Assembly (NCBI GenBank): GCA_012932295.1
Contig: JAAONU010000001.1
Span: 28,885,921 to 28,949,920, forward strand
Source of the DNA: Cyclina sinensis
Lineage: Eukaryota > Mollusca > Bivalvia > Venerida > Veneridae
Direction of reading: 5' to 3'
Length of the DNA stretch: 64,000 bases
Made by a program: the position numbers and the translations under genes
The notes under the pieces: generated by a model
The model's database searches: none
What the model saw: only the letters and a program-made list of their open reading frames with translations
Told to the model about the DNA's origin: nothing
Shown: in pieces, positions 21,903 through 33,873 of the stretch
How positions within the stretch are numbered: position 1 is the stretch's first letter
How the letters are laid out: the number at the start of each line of letters is the position of its first letter

Positions 21903-24900
21903 CTAGTCATCCATCATGTTGCGGTATTCATCTACCATACCATGATGATCATAAGCCAACTCATTATCTGTACAGTTAAAAAAATAAGTCATATAAACAG
22001 TATGCTAAACAAAGACTGTGTCTATTCTATGATAATACACAGTAGCAACAAAGACACAATGGTTCACACACTTATGTATCTGGATGTGTATTTTTTGCAT
22101 GAGTCAGAAAAGGTACCCTTGATAAATAAATGAGAAGTACTTGCTTTTTTTAACAAAAAAAGAGAAAACAACAACAAACAAGCTATATATTTTAAGCCTG
22201 CAAATTCTCTTAACAGCCGAAATGTACATGTAGTAGCATGTTAAATAATAAACCTCATGTATTATAATCTATGATGAATGGTCCTAATAAACACTAGTGT
22301 GTATTTTAACGTCAAGGACATTTATGTAAAACAGCGGCAGTAATACTGAACAACAAGCAAAATAGTACAGCTTTTCTGTGTTTGGAATTTCTTTAACCAT
22401 GGACAGGTATGTAAACAAATGCAAGCAAAACAAGAAGGCCACGATGGCCCTTTATCACTAACCCAAGAACCATTGTAGATATTTTTCCTTGCAGTAACTT
22501 CCAAAAATAGAACACAGATCAGTCAAGGATAAAATGTTTTTCAAACTGTCCATGTGTTTGAAATATCTCTTACCTAACCTAATTCAAACAAATACTGTGA
22601 AATCATTTAAATTCGAGGGCATAAAATTTCGTGGTTTGGCGGCAGAAGGCAATTTCGTGGGGTCGTAAATTCGTGGAATTCTATTGCCATGTAAAAAAAT
22701 ACGAGGCCGAAAATTCGTTGATTTCAACATTCGGCAATATCCATCATTTGTGCTTTGAAATTGTTGACACGTTAAAGTTTACGTTTTTCCACCTGACCAA
22801 ACAACCGAAGATTCGTTACTATGGTAATTAATCCATCGATCGGTCTTCTCAATTAACAAGTGTCAAGTGTCAATTATACTTTGAGATATGTTGCACATCT
22901 TTTTCATTGTTAAAATTGAAGGTGTGTAAAAACGGTCATTATGATTTTTTTAAGCTGTGAAAAACGTCGACCTTCCGTCTTTGATAATGCAACCTAATTT
23001 AGCGCCAATTAACCTTTTTCTTTGCAGCATTGTAATTACAAAATACAGTAGTCAATTTACTATACTAAGTAATAAGTTCCAAAGTAATAATAGTTTACTC
23101 AATATCAGTAAAAATAAACATTTCATTCAGGGACCGTATTAAAGCAAATAGCATCCGCAGTATAGTGCTGTTTGACAGACACGTGACGCTACGTCACTAC
23201 AATTTCTACTTTCAGTTTGGATGCACTTAGTAAACAAACAAAATACGGGTACACACCTGAAAAAAAATCATCTATCGGTTTAGTATCCGATTCATACCTA
23301 TGTCTATCGTTGATTCATTGAATGAATTACAAAAACGCAGCGGTTAAGCACACAAATTGTCTACGGACAATGTACCAACAACGAACCACGTCTCACGCCT
23401 TTTTTGGTGCTGCTGACTGATTGGGCATACTTAACATTATCTTGGGCACAATTTGTTCGTCGGGACTTGATTTCGTGGGTTACCTGAACCACGAAATCCA
23501 CGAAAATTAATCCCCCACGAATATTAATGATTTCACAGTATGATGAAGGTCCACCATAGGAATATATCTGTGGAATAACTCTAAAGTCTTTGAAACTTGG
23601 CCAGGAGGTTTCTGAGGGGAAGATTTTCAAAGTTTTCCATATAGTCATATAGTGAAAACCTGTCCAACTACTGTCAAGTTTTTTAAACGAACCAACATGG
23701 CTTCATGATATTTCAAGAAAGGCCACCACAGGAGCATTTCTGTGAAATTATTTTGAAACAAGGCCATGGGGAAGATTTTCAGTTTTTCTGTTCAGTTGTA
23801 TAATGAAGTTGCCCGACCCCCTGTCAACCAAATTATTTTACAAACCAACAATACTCAAAGGAATTTGATAAAAGACAAACTAAGGGGCATTTGTGGAAAA
23901 TTATTCTGAAATTGTGCAAGGAAATTTATTTTAAAAGGTTACCATATAGTCATACAGTGAAAAAGAGGCCCGTTTTTAAGGGACCCAAATGGCCTGAAGG
24001 AATCTGACAAAAGACCACCTAAGGAACATTTCTGTGAAAATATTTTGAGACTGAGCTTCTGTAGAGAAGATTTTCAAAGATTTTCCTCATGGCTGCCATG
24101 GCAAAAACAGTTCTTAATGGAACCAATTACCGGTAATTTCAATGAATTGTAAAAAGGACTGACGGAGAAACTTTCCACTGAAGTTTAATTTGCCCAGTGG
24201 TTTAAAAGCAGATATCGTTTGAAGAAAAATGTTGAAGGACAACGCCAGATGATAGATGCTCACCTATCCTTGAGCACTTCATACTTAACTGAGTTAAAAA
24301 AAAAACAGTTTGCAAAATAGACAAATTTAAATGAGTTTTCACAAATAACTTACTTTCTTTTTCAGCTAACAAACTTCTTAATTCCTCAACCTCTTTTTCC
24401 AATTTTTGGTATTCCTGAAAGTGAAAAGTGCATCTGCAATGTATCTTTTGAAATTATCATATATAAATATATATACATGTATATGTATGTGTACTTCTAG
24501 ATTCTTCACAAGGTGTTCCATTGTTTTGAGTTGGTAACAGTTTTTGGCTTATTGTTACCAAGTTTCAAAGATATTTCAAAAATGATCGTGACAAAAATTT
24601 ACAAGCAAGGTTCATGATGACTGGGTAAAATTGTGATCTCTAGAATGTTCTTAAAGTTTGTCTTTGATTTTGGCTGCATTCACAATTACAGACAGATGTT
24701 CTGACTAAGTTTCATGAAGATTTGATCAAAAATATAACATCTTAAGGGTTCACAAAATCTTCCTTTGGTTTGGGCTTGTGACCTAGTTTTTGAACTCAAA
24801 TGACCTAGTTTTAAACTTATCCAAGAGATTCTCAGAATATCATTCTGAGCAAATTTTATGAAGGCTTGGTCAAAAATGCAGCCTCTTGAGTGTTCACAAG

Positions 24901-27900
24901 CTAAAATGTTGATGATGGATGGCAGACGATGGACAAGACCAATCACAAAAGCTCACCCAAAAGTATCCACTGCTCAGGTAAACTAAAAGTACCTGGGTTC
25001 ACAGAGTTTGAATAAAAAGCCTGTAGATAACTGCTCTCTAGCCTAACAAAGATATTGTACTGAGTACTCTACAGATGAAGGTACAGTATCAGGAATTATT
25101 AGCTACAGATATGCAAAGGTCATTACATCAATTACTGATATACAGTAATACATCTGTATGTCGTGTACACACTTCACACAATACATCAGGGTTCTTTAAA
25201 GTGAGTAGCCAATAACAGACTTGAAAGGCTCATAAGACAACTGACAAACTGTCATTATTTACACTGGCCAGAGAGTTGGTGAGTTAATGTACCTCTCTAC
25301 AGCTGTATAAATCTACAAAGTTTTTTCCTTTCTCCTCTTTGGCAGCTTTTTCTTTCTCAACAGCCTCCTGTGATATACTTTTCCTGATTTCTTCTGATAA
25401 CATCAAACCAGCCTTTACAAATATACGTGACAGATACTTCTTATAGCCCTGTAATAACATATAAACACGACCATAAGAAAAGCACTTTAAAATACAAAAA
25501 AAATATATACTACGTTAATAACTCACATACTCTTTAAGTACATTAAATCATGGACACTTTGACTATACTTAAAGTTACATGTAATGTCTACAATCAGCCC
25601 TCCCTGCAGTTTGTACATGTATGTCAGAATATTTGAAAGCCTAATTTACACAAACATGTATTCTTATGCAATTTGTCGAACTAAATCAGAAAAGAGCACT
25701 TAGTCTAGATGGTTTTGATTGCAAAATGGAAATTTAAAAACCCTGAATTCCCCCTGTATCATAACTTCCTGATGATAACAAACTCTTCTACTAATGATGA
25801 TACAGAGCTTTTATTGTTAAATCTCTTGTTTATTCAAAATAAGGGAACAAAATCAGTTTCAAGGGTAAATAGACAAAATCAAATTATCTCTTCATCTAAA
25901 CCAAATGCAGAAACTGTTTTGTCATCTTCTCAGAGAAATAAGATAAAACACTTAATTTTGTCCCTAAACATTTGCCATGAAACAACTTTCAATGAATCCC
26001 AGATCTGGTATGGTTACTGACCTTGAAAGTGCTAGACAACGAGTAACGTAAGCCCAAGTAAATTTTTTCTATTGATTTGTTTTTGTAGAACAGAATAATT
26101 GTAACAGATTTGTGACATTCTTGATATAATTTACCAAGTAAAATGAAAAGAATGGCTGACAACTTTATATCTTCTACAAGTACTTTCCATCTACTGAATA
26201 AAACATATGACATTTAATGGTTTGAATAGGTTACTCTTGTCTTGATAAAGACAGGAATGTTGGTTAGAATATTTATTTTGACTGAGAAAATATGTAAAGA
26301 ACGTAACACTGACACCAGGATCATTGAACTTTATAGTAAATAAGTAAAGCTGAGGGTTAAAGCTACTGACCCACATATCATTTGCCCATGTATAAAAAAG
26401 AAAATGTTTATACATTATATTACACATATATTATAAAAAATTCTAGTTGTGTTTGTGAAAAACAATTCAAATCTTAGCTACTGACTTACTGTTTGTCACA
26501 GAAACACATCAGAATTAATAGTTTTCCATATTTTTATCAGGAAATATTTCACCCCATCAGTCATCGGGTATAGACTTACTTTAAATCATAAATTAAGTGA
26601 ACTTATATGAAAAGCTAACATGGCACAGTTTGTTAGCGTGTCGCTTAAAAGTTTACTTAATCCAGGGTTATGGGTTCAAAGCCCACTACCAACATCTTTT
26701 TCTTTCATTATCAAGCTGTATCGAAGTATAAAATTATATTTTTGAAATTGGTGTTTTGATTTATCTTTAAAATCTACAAATCAGTTGAATAAAACTCTTG
26801 AAAAGTAAAAGTTGGTTTTAGTGGGAGTTTGTTCTTTAAGAAATTATATTAAACTGAGGGTTGAATAATGGTTTCTTAAAAACTAGCAAACCTTTCTATT
26901 CTTGTGTGTTTTTCTAAGTTAGTATGATGTGGTTCAAGAAATTCAGCCCTTGTTTATTATTATTAATTATCAGATATTTAAGCTGTGGGATGTAAACATG
27001 GACCATTCTCTAAATGGTTCATGTCTAAAATAAGCCTCAGAGACTAGAACACCTCTATTCAAGCTTTTTTTCAAGATGGCTGACTACTAAATAACTGAGA
27101 ATCTCTTTGCTCAGATTTCAACTGTGTTATGTTTTAAAAACAAAAATGTACTGTAATTTTTAGTTCCAACAGTAATTATTCTGAAGTATCTTTATTGAAA
27201 ATTTTTTGCCTCATGTACTTATCTATAAAGTGGAATTTTTAACTTTTGAAAGCATATTTTATCAACCATATTCATCAGTCATCCTCAAAGAAAATAAAAC
27301 ATATTTCAACAGTTTATTTTCTACTGTTGAGTATTTGACAAGCTGCATACTTTGTGCAGAAATTTATTTCAATGGAAGAATTTTAAAACTATACCTTTCT
27401 TGTGATTTCACCTCTTTGAAGTTCACCTTCCAGCAGCCCCCACTCTGTCTGCAGGCTTTTGTTTAAGGTAGTGTACACCAGCATTGCTTGTTTATGGCAT
27501 ACATAGGGTGTACTAAAGTTCATATGATAGTTACATGTCGATGGCTCTGTTACGTTTATAATTTCATTTTCTTTTCCACAAATAAAGAAAACCTGAATCA
27601 ATGAACAAAATAAAGTTAAACTACAAGTAATTAGAAGTATATTAATACATGTAGTATAACATCACAGAAATATTCAAAATTCTAACACTATCTGCAATTC
27701 GCCGACAATAAACAAAGAAGGAATTGAGCGTGATATATCATAGGCAGTATAGCACGCTGAACACAAGCGCGCGCCCGCTGACGTCACTGCGAACATTACT
27801 GTTAAGTAGTGCACATACTTGCGCCCCTTATAAATATACCTACGTGTTAGAATGGAAATAGATTTTAACATTTTCGTGATCTACCGTCGTATATATCACG

Positions 27901-30900
27901 GTTTCTCGTTCATATGCGTAGTTATTTAATCACTCAGGCCTACGGCCTTCGTGAGTAAATTACTACGCATCTGAACTCGACACCGTGATATATCAGACGG
28001 TATATCACTCAAACTTAAAATCTATTTCCTAAGTATCAAAAATCCTGGATGTCTAACTTGTAAATATAACAAATATATTGCAGTTCTTTTATAATAAAAA
28101 TTTCAATTGAACAATAACTGAGCAACCACAAATGAAACTTGTGAAATAATAAGTACTTCCCTTGAAAACTCTGTGTCCCCAATTAATTGTGGAGCATAGA
28201 AAATAATCAATTTATTTAGCTGTGATGTGATCTGAATAATAGTTGCTTGAAAAACAGATTCTTATAGACTGCATGAAGCATTAATTTTATATCAAAGATC
28301 TATCTCGTGTTTGATGGAAACAAAAGGAGCCAATCAGATACATATACAGTATATCATCATTTGATTGAAGGGTATGTCCCTTTAAAAGACTTACTTTCAT
28401 TGTTCTATGAGTACTGCCACAGGTATCTCCTTCCCTCATCACCATAGCAACAAATGTGTTATTTTCAATCTCCCATTCTTGCCAAACTCTATAAATATAA
28501 CAATTATCACTAGGACAGTTATTTCCATTACAACAGTATCACCAATTTTATGGTGCGGTTACAGAAATATGAATAGACATAACCTGAACATGACAATCAT
28601 TGCTTTAGAGTGAACAGTGAGGCAATCTTGTTTATTTATGATCTGAAATTACATTTGCTTTTTGACTTATCATTTTCATGAAGAAAAAATGCTTTCCACA
28701 ACCTTTGAAATAAGAAAAATCAAGATGATTTCTTGTATGTTGTGTAAGTCACAAATCCGGTGAAAAAAGTAATTGTTTGTAAAATAAGTTTGTGCCATAT
28801 ACATGTACCAATGAAGATGGAATCAATGTGTATGCATGTCATACATTACATTGTGGAGTGTGGACAAATTTCCACCTCAAGCTGTTAAGTTCATACACAG
28901 TATTTCAAACTTACCCTAGTATTCCACTGTAAGGGTTCCATCTAAGGGACTGTTCATGTTGTGTAACATTGGAGAAAGGACACAGCTCATATTTATAACT
29001 TAAATGGAAAACAAAATTTGAACATTCATCACATATAAACTACAAGGAAATAACAGCTTTTAAACATACATTTTCAGTGTAATTTCCTGCCTGAAGTCAC
29101 AGACAAATGTATGACTTTATTTTCTACTTTTGGCTTAAAAACTAGGAAGATAAAAAGACCTGGAAAGTAACAGCTTCTTTTCAATATTTCTTACACTGTC
29201 ATACACCAATGTTGATCAATATTTTCTTCTTATGACTCTTAGAAACTATGAAGATGTACCTTTAAGCAGTCAAATTAAGGCTAGTCAGACCAATAAACTG
29301 AAAGCATAAGCATTAAGCTACGTATGAGTTATGAACATGAAGAAAATAGAACTAAATCATACTTCTCATCTGTTTTTGTGAAACACTTTCCAACCAGTCT
29401 TCTAAACAATGGAGGCCCAGAGAAATTGGAGGGCGTAACTCGCATTTTTAACTTGGAGGCCTGGCTACCTGCAACATGGGCTCCATGGTAGCTATTCATT
29501 ATCCTGAAAAAAGTCAAAGTCTAATTGATTTATCATTAAATCATCATTTAATTTATTTAGACAAATTAAAAAGTACCAGTAAATTCTTAATCTAAATATT
29601 CATTTACAATGATTTCAATTAAGAACCCAATCAAATCAGAATGTTTGTAGTGTAAGAGAATGAAACAGGCTCTATGGCTTTGGTCCACCACTTCCACTAA
29701 AAGCTCTGTTCAGATTAAGGGCAAGAGAGAGAGTTAAAGCATTATTGCTAGGGTATCTCAAGCAAGACCTACATGTATGGTTTACAGGTCAATGTCACGA
29801 TGGAGGTCAAGTTACAAAATCATATTTTATTTCCACTGTTTTACTCTGCTTAAGATCAGCACAACTCATTTTACTGAAGTCCAATTTTGACCTAAATTAC
29901 ATGGACCTTGTGACCTGAATGTTGTAAATCTTATACTAGACATTTTTTAGCCAGACAATATTTTTTATTACATTGTGATCATCAAGAGTGACCTTCACCT
30001 TGGACTAAGAAATCTTGGTTATCACATTTTGACCATTAAGAGTGACCTTCACCTTGAAATAAAAGACCTTGTTGTTTAAGAAGCTGTTACCACATTTTGA
30101 CCATTAAGCATCATCCATGACCTTCACCTTGGACTAAGAGACCTTGGTATTATCACATTTTGACCATTAAGACTGACTTTCAACTTGGACTAAGAGACCA
30201 TGGTGTTATCACATTTTGACTATTAAGAGTGACCTTCACCTTGGACTAAAAGACCTTGGTGCTATCACATTATCACCATTAAGCCTTCACCTTGAAATAA
30301 GAAACCATGTTGTTTAGAAAATTGTTATCATATTTTGACCATTAAGCATGACCTTCACCTTAAACTAAGAGACCTTGGTGTTGTCACATTTAAGCCATTA
30401 AGAGTGACCTTCACCTTTGACTGAGAGACCTTGTTTTTATCACATTTCTATGATTTTTATCACATTTTGAGCATTAAGAACATTTAGAGACCTTGGTGTT
30501 GAACATCACATAAAGTTTAATGTTTTGTTGTTGTTGTATTTTCATTCTGGCCTCAGACTTATAGTCCTTGTGCTAACATATCCTCCACAATCAATGCATG
30601 ACAATGTTACGGCCTGGACAAGCCAAACTAGGTTGAATCCCACATATGTCATTTTTTGGGTATTATGGTGTTGAATAATCAACATTATAGCTCTAGCCAA
30701 ATTCAGTTTACTGGAATAGATATTTAACAAAAACATTTGATTACATGAGGTAATTTTGTCTCCAACACTTAGGTATAGTAATAAAAAAAAAGTTTTTCTT
30801 TAAAACTAAGTACCATAAGCTTCCATATAGTTATCTGTACCAACACTACAGTATGTGAGTAATTACCCTGTCTTGTCTATTGCTGCTGCTAAGTGAAATG

Positions 30901-33457
30901 AAATCATCCACTTCCATATCTCTATGTCAGGTACATGACTCTATGCTCCACTGTATATTTGCTTTACGAGTATATAAATTTACTCCTTAAGAAATATATG
31001 CAAAATAAAAAGATCTTAAGAAATATATATTACCCATAACTTGAGGGTTCTTCTACTATCTTGATTGTGTGCCTCTCACCTAAAAGAAATACAACACAGT
31101 TACTTTTGGTCCAAGATTTTTTATTCAAGTTATCTGTAATTAAGAACTTAAATCAAACCAATGTAAGTGGAAAACATTCTGGTTATTAGAACACTAGCAA
31201 AACCTATGGATTATGTCTCAAGGTTCAGTATTCAGTCTACTGTTATAAACTGCCCTCATGTCATTAATGCCAACAGGTATCTATATTAATAATGATCAGA
31301 TATCATCAGATTTTCAATATTTATCTGACTAAGTCACTTGTGTTGTGTTCAGATTTCACTGACAGTACTGTTTAAAGTTCCTATCATTATGAATTTCTGC
31401 TTGTCAAATGTTGAAATTTGCTCATCATACACTACAGTGCAGTTGTAAACAGGAAGATGCATTTTCAAGGCCAGACAATAATAATTATGGAATGTACACC
31501 AGCTAAACTTTTTTGAATAAGTTATTTACATAGAGGCATACCCTAAAATCAAGATTTTTCTTTAAAGTTGTGTAAATGTGAATGATACTGAATGATTGAA
31601 CAATTACCTGTTGTCAAGATGTCAGTCAAAAATTCTAAGCACAACAGGTGAACTTAATGCATCAATATTAGTCTTTATAAAGTTGTTTGTATCATTTGTG
31701 TTTTAATAAACACTTTTTAAATGTGTAAAATGAATACTTAAATGAAAAAAAATCAACTTATGTCAATTTTTCATTTTATAGCGAATGAGCCAATAATATA
31801 GATATGCAGCAGGGCTCATAAAATTTTGAAATCTCAATCGGTCCGAGACCTCGACCCCCTCCCCCTACCCCCCCCCCCCCCCCACCCCCGAGACCAAGAA
31901 CCAACAAAAAAAAATAGAAACGATTTAAGGGCAAAGAACAATTTGAGTTATGACAGTGTTGCGAAAATACGTGTTTTTCAAAGCGAAAGTAGAATAAGAG
32001 CTAATTTTACAACGTCAAACTAGTCACTGATATTTTAAAGTGTGCTTTGTGCTGCAGCTAGCCACTACAATTACTATTAAGCCCTTAATGAAATTAAGCA
32101 GACGACAGTTATCGCCTATTTCGATGCACAATCCTCGCACCGGTTACATCAGGGGAAGTAACCGCTGCGGGGAGTATGATTTCGATGAAATTATATTTCA
32201 CAGTTTGAGCCGGTCAACTTTAATCGATTGGCGGCTGCAAATCAAGCACACTTTTACTTGTTTACAAGTTAATTGGCGATAATTGCCGCGGGCAACTGAC
32301 AGTTTTATGGTTTTATGATAGGTGTGAAGTACCGAATTAGTGATCATTTGAGGTTTTGGTGTGAGATTTTGACTGTTTTTTTGAAAAGTTAGACAGATTT
32401 TTTTTTTTTGAAATTATCTGGACCGATTTTTTGAGGACTTTTGGACATTGAAATCGGTCCATAGAGATAAAATTCGGTCAAAACCGGCAAATTTTCGGTT
32501 TTCGGGAGCCCTGATATGCAGTATATATCATCAGTTAATTCTTGGGTATGTCCCACAAGTGAACGACTTTAATTTGATGTTTAGTTATCAGTGCTGGTAT
32601 GTTTTATCAAGAATTACAATGCAACTGATCAACTGAACAAACAATTATCTTTAAGAATTAGTAAAAATGTCGTTAAAACATTCATAATTATCTTAAGTTT
32701 CCTTGTGATTCAAACCTTATCAAAAAGAAAATACTTACATGTCAATGCTGAAACATACATATTATGTTTACATTACTATAAACAACTGAATGGTTAAACT
32801 GATAAAACTTATCACTACTTGAACTGTCAGACAGTAAGATACACTGACAGATCAATGAATTGCAGTGATGATTGACAACTTTTAATCATCTTTTTGGGGA
32901 CCATCAAATCTTAAAGGAAGAGCAGAAACATGATCCTCATATAAACATCATAACACTGTGAAGTTCTTCATAAGAATGACCACTGCCCTAATTGTCTGTC
33001 TCATTTATTTCAACAAGCGATGTCATTTTTTGACAATGAAAAAAGATAAGTCTAATAAAATGAGTCAAACCGTCGACGTCATATTTATTAGGCTACTTGT
33101 GGTAAAGACCAGTTATCACCACCTGATTTAGAAAACAGAGAAAAAGTAGCATACTCTCGCATCGAAGTTGAACATGTAATACATTCTGTAAGACAGAAGT
33201 ACATCATTTCGAACGGGACAATACCTATGAATTTTGCCTGTGTGACTGAAAGACGGTGACAGTTGAAGCCTGAAGGGGAGGGACTAGGGTCATCTAGGGT
33301 TCTGGGATGTGAAATGGCAAGGGGTGAAACCACTGCAATTCACTAAGATCATCCTATCGGCTCATTTAAGCTAAAAACTCAATTATTTACCGTATGCAAA
33401 ACATAAAAACAGCAAAAAATATATTTGACTTCGTGTGCAGTTTCTACAGGCAGCCAT
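21903..33457 (-). CDS. GNPTG: GNPTG, N-acetylglucosamine-1-phosphotransferase gamma subunit (complete, 9 exons)
   Basis: Exons on the minus strand: 33457-33391, 31079-31034, 29503-29363, 28998-28915, 28488-28395, 27592-27395, 25448-25293, 24414-24354 and 21967-21903 (TAG). All junctions are GT-AG and phase-compatible, giving 303 residues, close to the human length of about 305. Residues 1-23 are a signal peptide ending [10 protein letters not shown]. The next stretch has '[10 protein letters not shown]'. The MRH-like core keeps six cysteines: GKCF, YELCPF, GDTC, FFICGK, EPSTC and YVCH. It also has '[18 protein letters not shown]' and 'EWEIENNTF', with N-glycosylation sequons NVT and NNT. The C-terminus is a coiled coil ([16 protein letters not shown]) and an acidic tail. 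In vertebrates the protein sits in the Golgi and helps GNPTAB tag lysosomal enzymes with mannose-6-phosphate. It is divergent from TSR3. The last exon is very short but fits in phase. Confidence 0.95.
22593..23540. mobile_element. TA-flanked MITE with CTGTGAAATCATT termini
   Basis: The left end TACTGTGAAATCATTTAAATTCG is answered at the right by the complement (CGAATATTAATGATTTCACAGTA), with TA at both outer edges. Inside, AATTTCGTGG and CACGAAAT motifs recur in both orientations near each end. The 948-bp interior codes for nothing. The structure fits a mariner/Tc1-type non-autonomous element. It lies in the last intron of GNPTG. Confidence 0.8.
23541..24140. repeat. Degenerate tandem repeat, ~4 units of ~165 bp
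   Basis: Units share GAAGATTTTCAAAG, CATATAGTCATA(C/T)AGTGAAAA and ACCACCTAAGGAACATTTCTGTG-like blocks, with considerable drift. It lies in the last GNPTG intron, directly beside the MITE. Confidence 0.6.
24500..24995 (-). repeat. Dispersed repeat of the AGCTCACCTGAGC family (reverse orientation)
   Basis: Ends with AATCACAAAAGCTCACCC ... GCTCAGGTAAACTAAAA, the reverse of the head seen at 44.12 kb (TTTTAGCTCACCTGAGC...). The body has the family's 'ACCTAGTTTTTGAACTCAAATGACC'-like text. It lies in the last two introns' area of GNPTG, between exons 8 and 7. Confidence 0.6.
26180..26760 (+). repeat. Composite repeat with a tRNA-derived SINE head
   Basis: At 26621 there is an A box TGGCACAGTTT and at 26673 a B box GGTTCAAAGCC, about 52 bp apart, as in a tRNA-like pol III promoter. 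The preceding ~400 bp (CCCACATATCATTTGCCCATG ... TATTTTTATCAGGAAATATTTCACCCC) and the tail after the B box both match the copy at 46.87-47.40 kb. It lies in intron 6 of GNPTG. Confidence 0.65.
27720..28031. mobile_element. Fold-back MITE in GNPTG intron
   Basis: Sequence from GGAAATAGATTTTAAC (27850) to its complement GTTTAAAATCTATTTCC-like end (28031) folds on itself about GGCCTACGGCC. Arms are about 85-90 bp and ~80% matched, with GTGATATATCA/TGATATACCGTC steps. A further GCGTGATATATCATAGG copy at 27729 suggests the element extends left through a CpG-rich block (GCGCGCGCCCGCTGACGTCA). Host intron: between exons 5 and 6 of GNPTG. Confidence 0.65.
29960..30500. repeat. ~57-bp minisatellite in GNPTG intron 2
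   Basis: About eight to ten drifting copies of a unit containing GTGACCTTCACCTTGGACTA, AGAGACCTTGGTGTTATCAC and ATTTTGACCATTAAG. The TGACCTTCACCTTGG core resembles nuclear-receptor half-sites (AGGTCA), but this is probably incidental to the repeat family. Confidence 0.8.
31810..32513. mobile_element. Non-autonomous hAT-like element, 704 bp, 8-bp TSD
   Basis: Termini CAGGGCTC ... GAGCCCTG are perfect 8-bp inverted repeats of hAT type. They are flanked by identical ATATGCAG copies at 31802-31809 and 32514-32521. The interior repeats ATCGGTCC near both ends and carries a C-rich run at about 31868-31888, with no transposase. It lies in intron 1 of GNPTG. Confidence 0.88.
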
Positions 33458-33872
33458 AATTAATCTAGTTCATTTAGATGCTTACATTCTAGACTGGTTG
33501 TCACTCTAACGTTGACTGGTTGTCTCAACAGCTGGGTCGTACTTGATTTACTTCAGAGAAATAAATCGGCGTGTGCCGTTTGCCCCACTTTGTCATATGC
33601 GCTGCATGATTAAAACAAATGTGGCAAACTTTCACTCAATTTACGCCTTTAATACGAATAAGCGATCACAAAAGGCGCATCAAAACAATACGCCGCTGAA
33701 TATATGGTCAATAGACATTCAACGGTGAGGTCGGTGTTTAGTGTCAGCTTACGTATGAGAGTCAAGTCAATGGCGTAGGTCAGTTGCCGGTTTACTGCCA
33801 ATCAAGTCCGCCCCTCCTAAAAAAAAAAAGATGGCAGCCTCCACTGTTTAATATGTTTGTGCAATTTTTGTA
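33458..33872. promoter_or_regulatory. Putative bidirectional promoter between GNPTG and TSR3
   Basis: Only 415 bp separate the two divergent start codons. The stretch must hold both transcription starts and both leaders. No TATA box at a convincing place was found. An AAAAGATGGCAGCC stretch at about 33827-33839 resembles a YY1-type AAGATGGCGGC element, common near housekeeping-gene starts. Assignment rests on gene geometry. Confidence 0.7.
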
Positions 33873-33873
33873 A
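33831..33873 (+). promoter_or_regulatory. Two short upstream reading frames before TSR3 start
   Basis: An ATG at 33831 opens a 6-codon frame ending TAA at 33849-33851. A second ATG at 33853 opens a 6-codon frame whose TAA (33871-33873) overlaps the chosen TSR3 ATG in the string TAATG. Whether they are in the mRNA depends on the unmapped transcription start. If they are, they could limit or couple TSR3 translation. Confidence 0.5.

Noticed and set aside
21702..22133. 143-codon plus-strand frame
   Set aside because: It is antisense to the supported GNPTG terminal exon and has no domain.
33088..33333. 81-codon minus-strand frame near the GNPTG start
   Set aside because: It lies within GNPTG intron 1; the in-phase signal-peptide exon at 33391-33457 is the better first exon.
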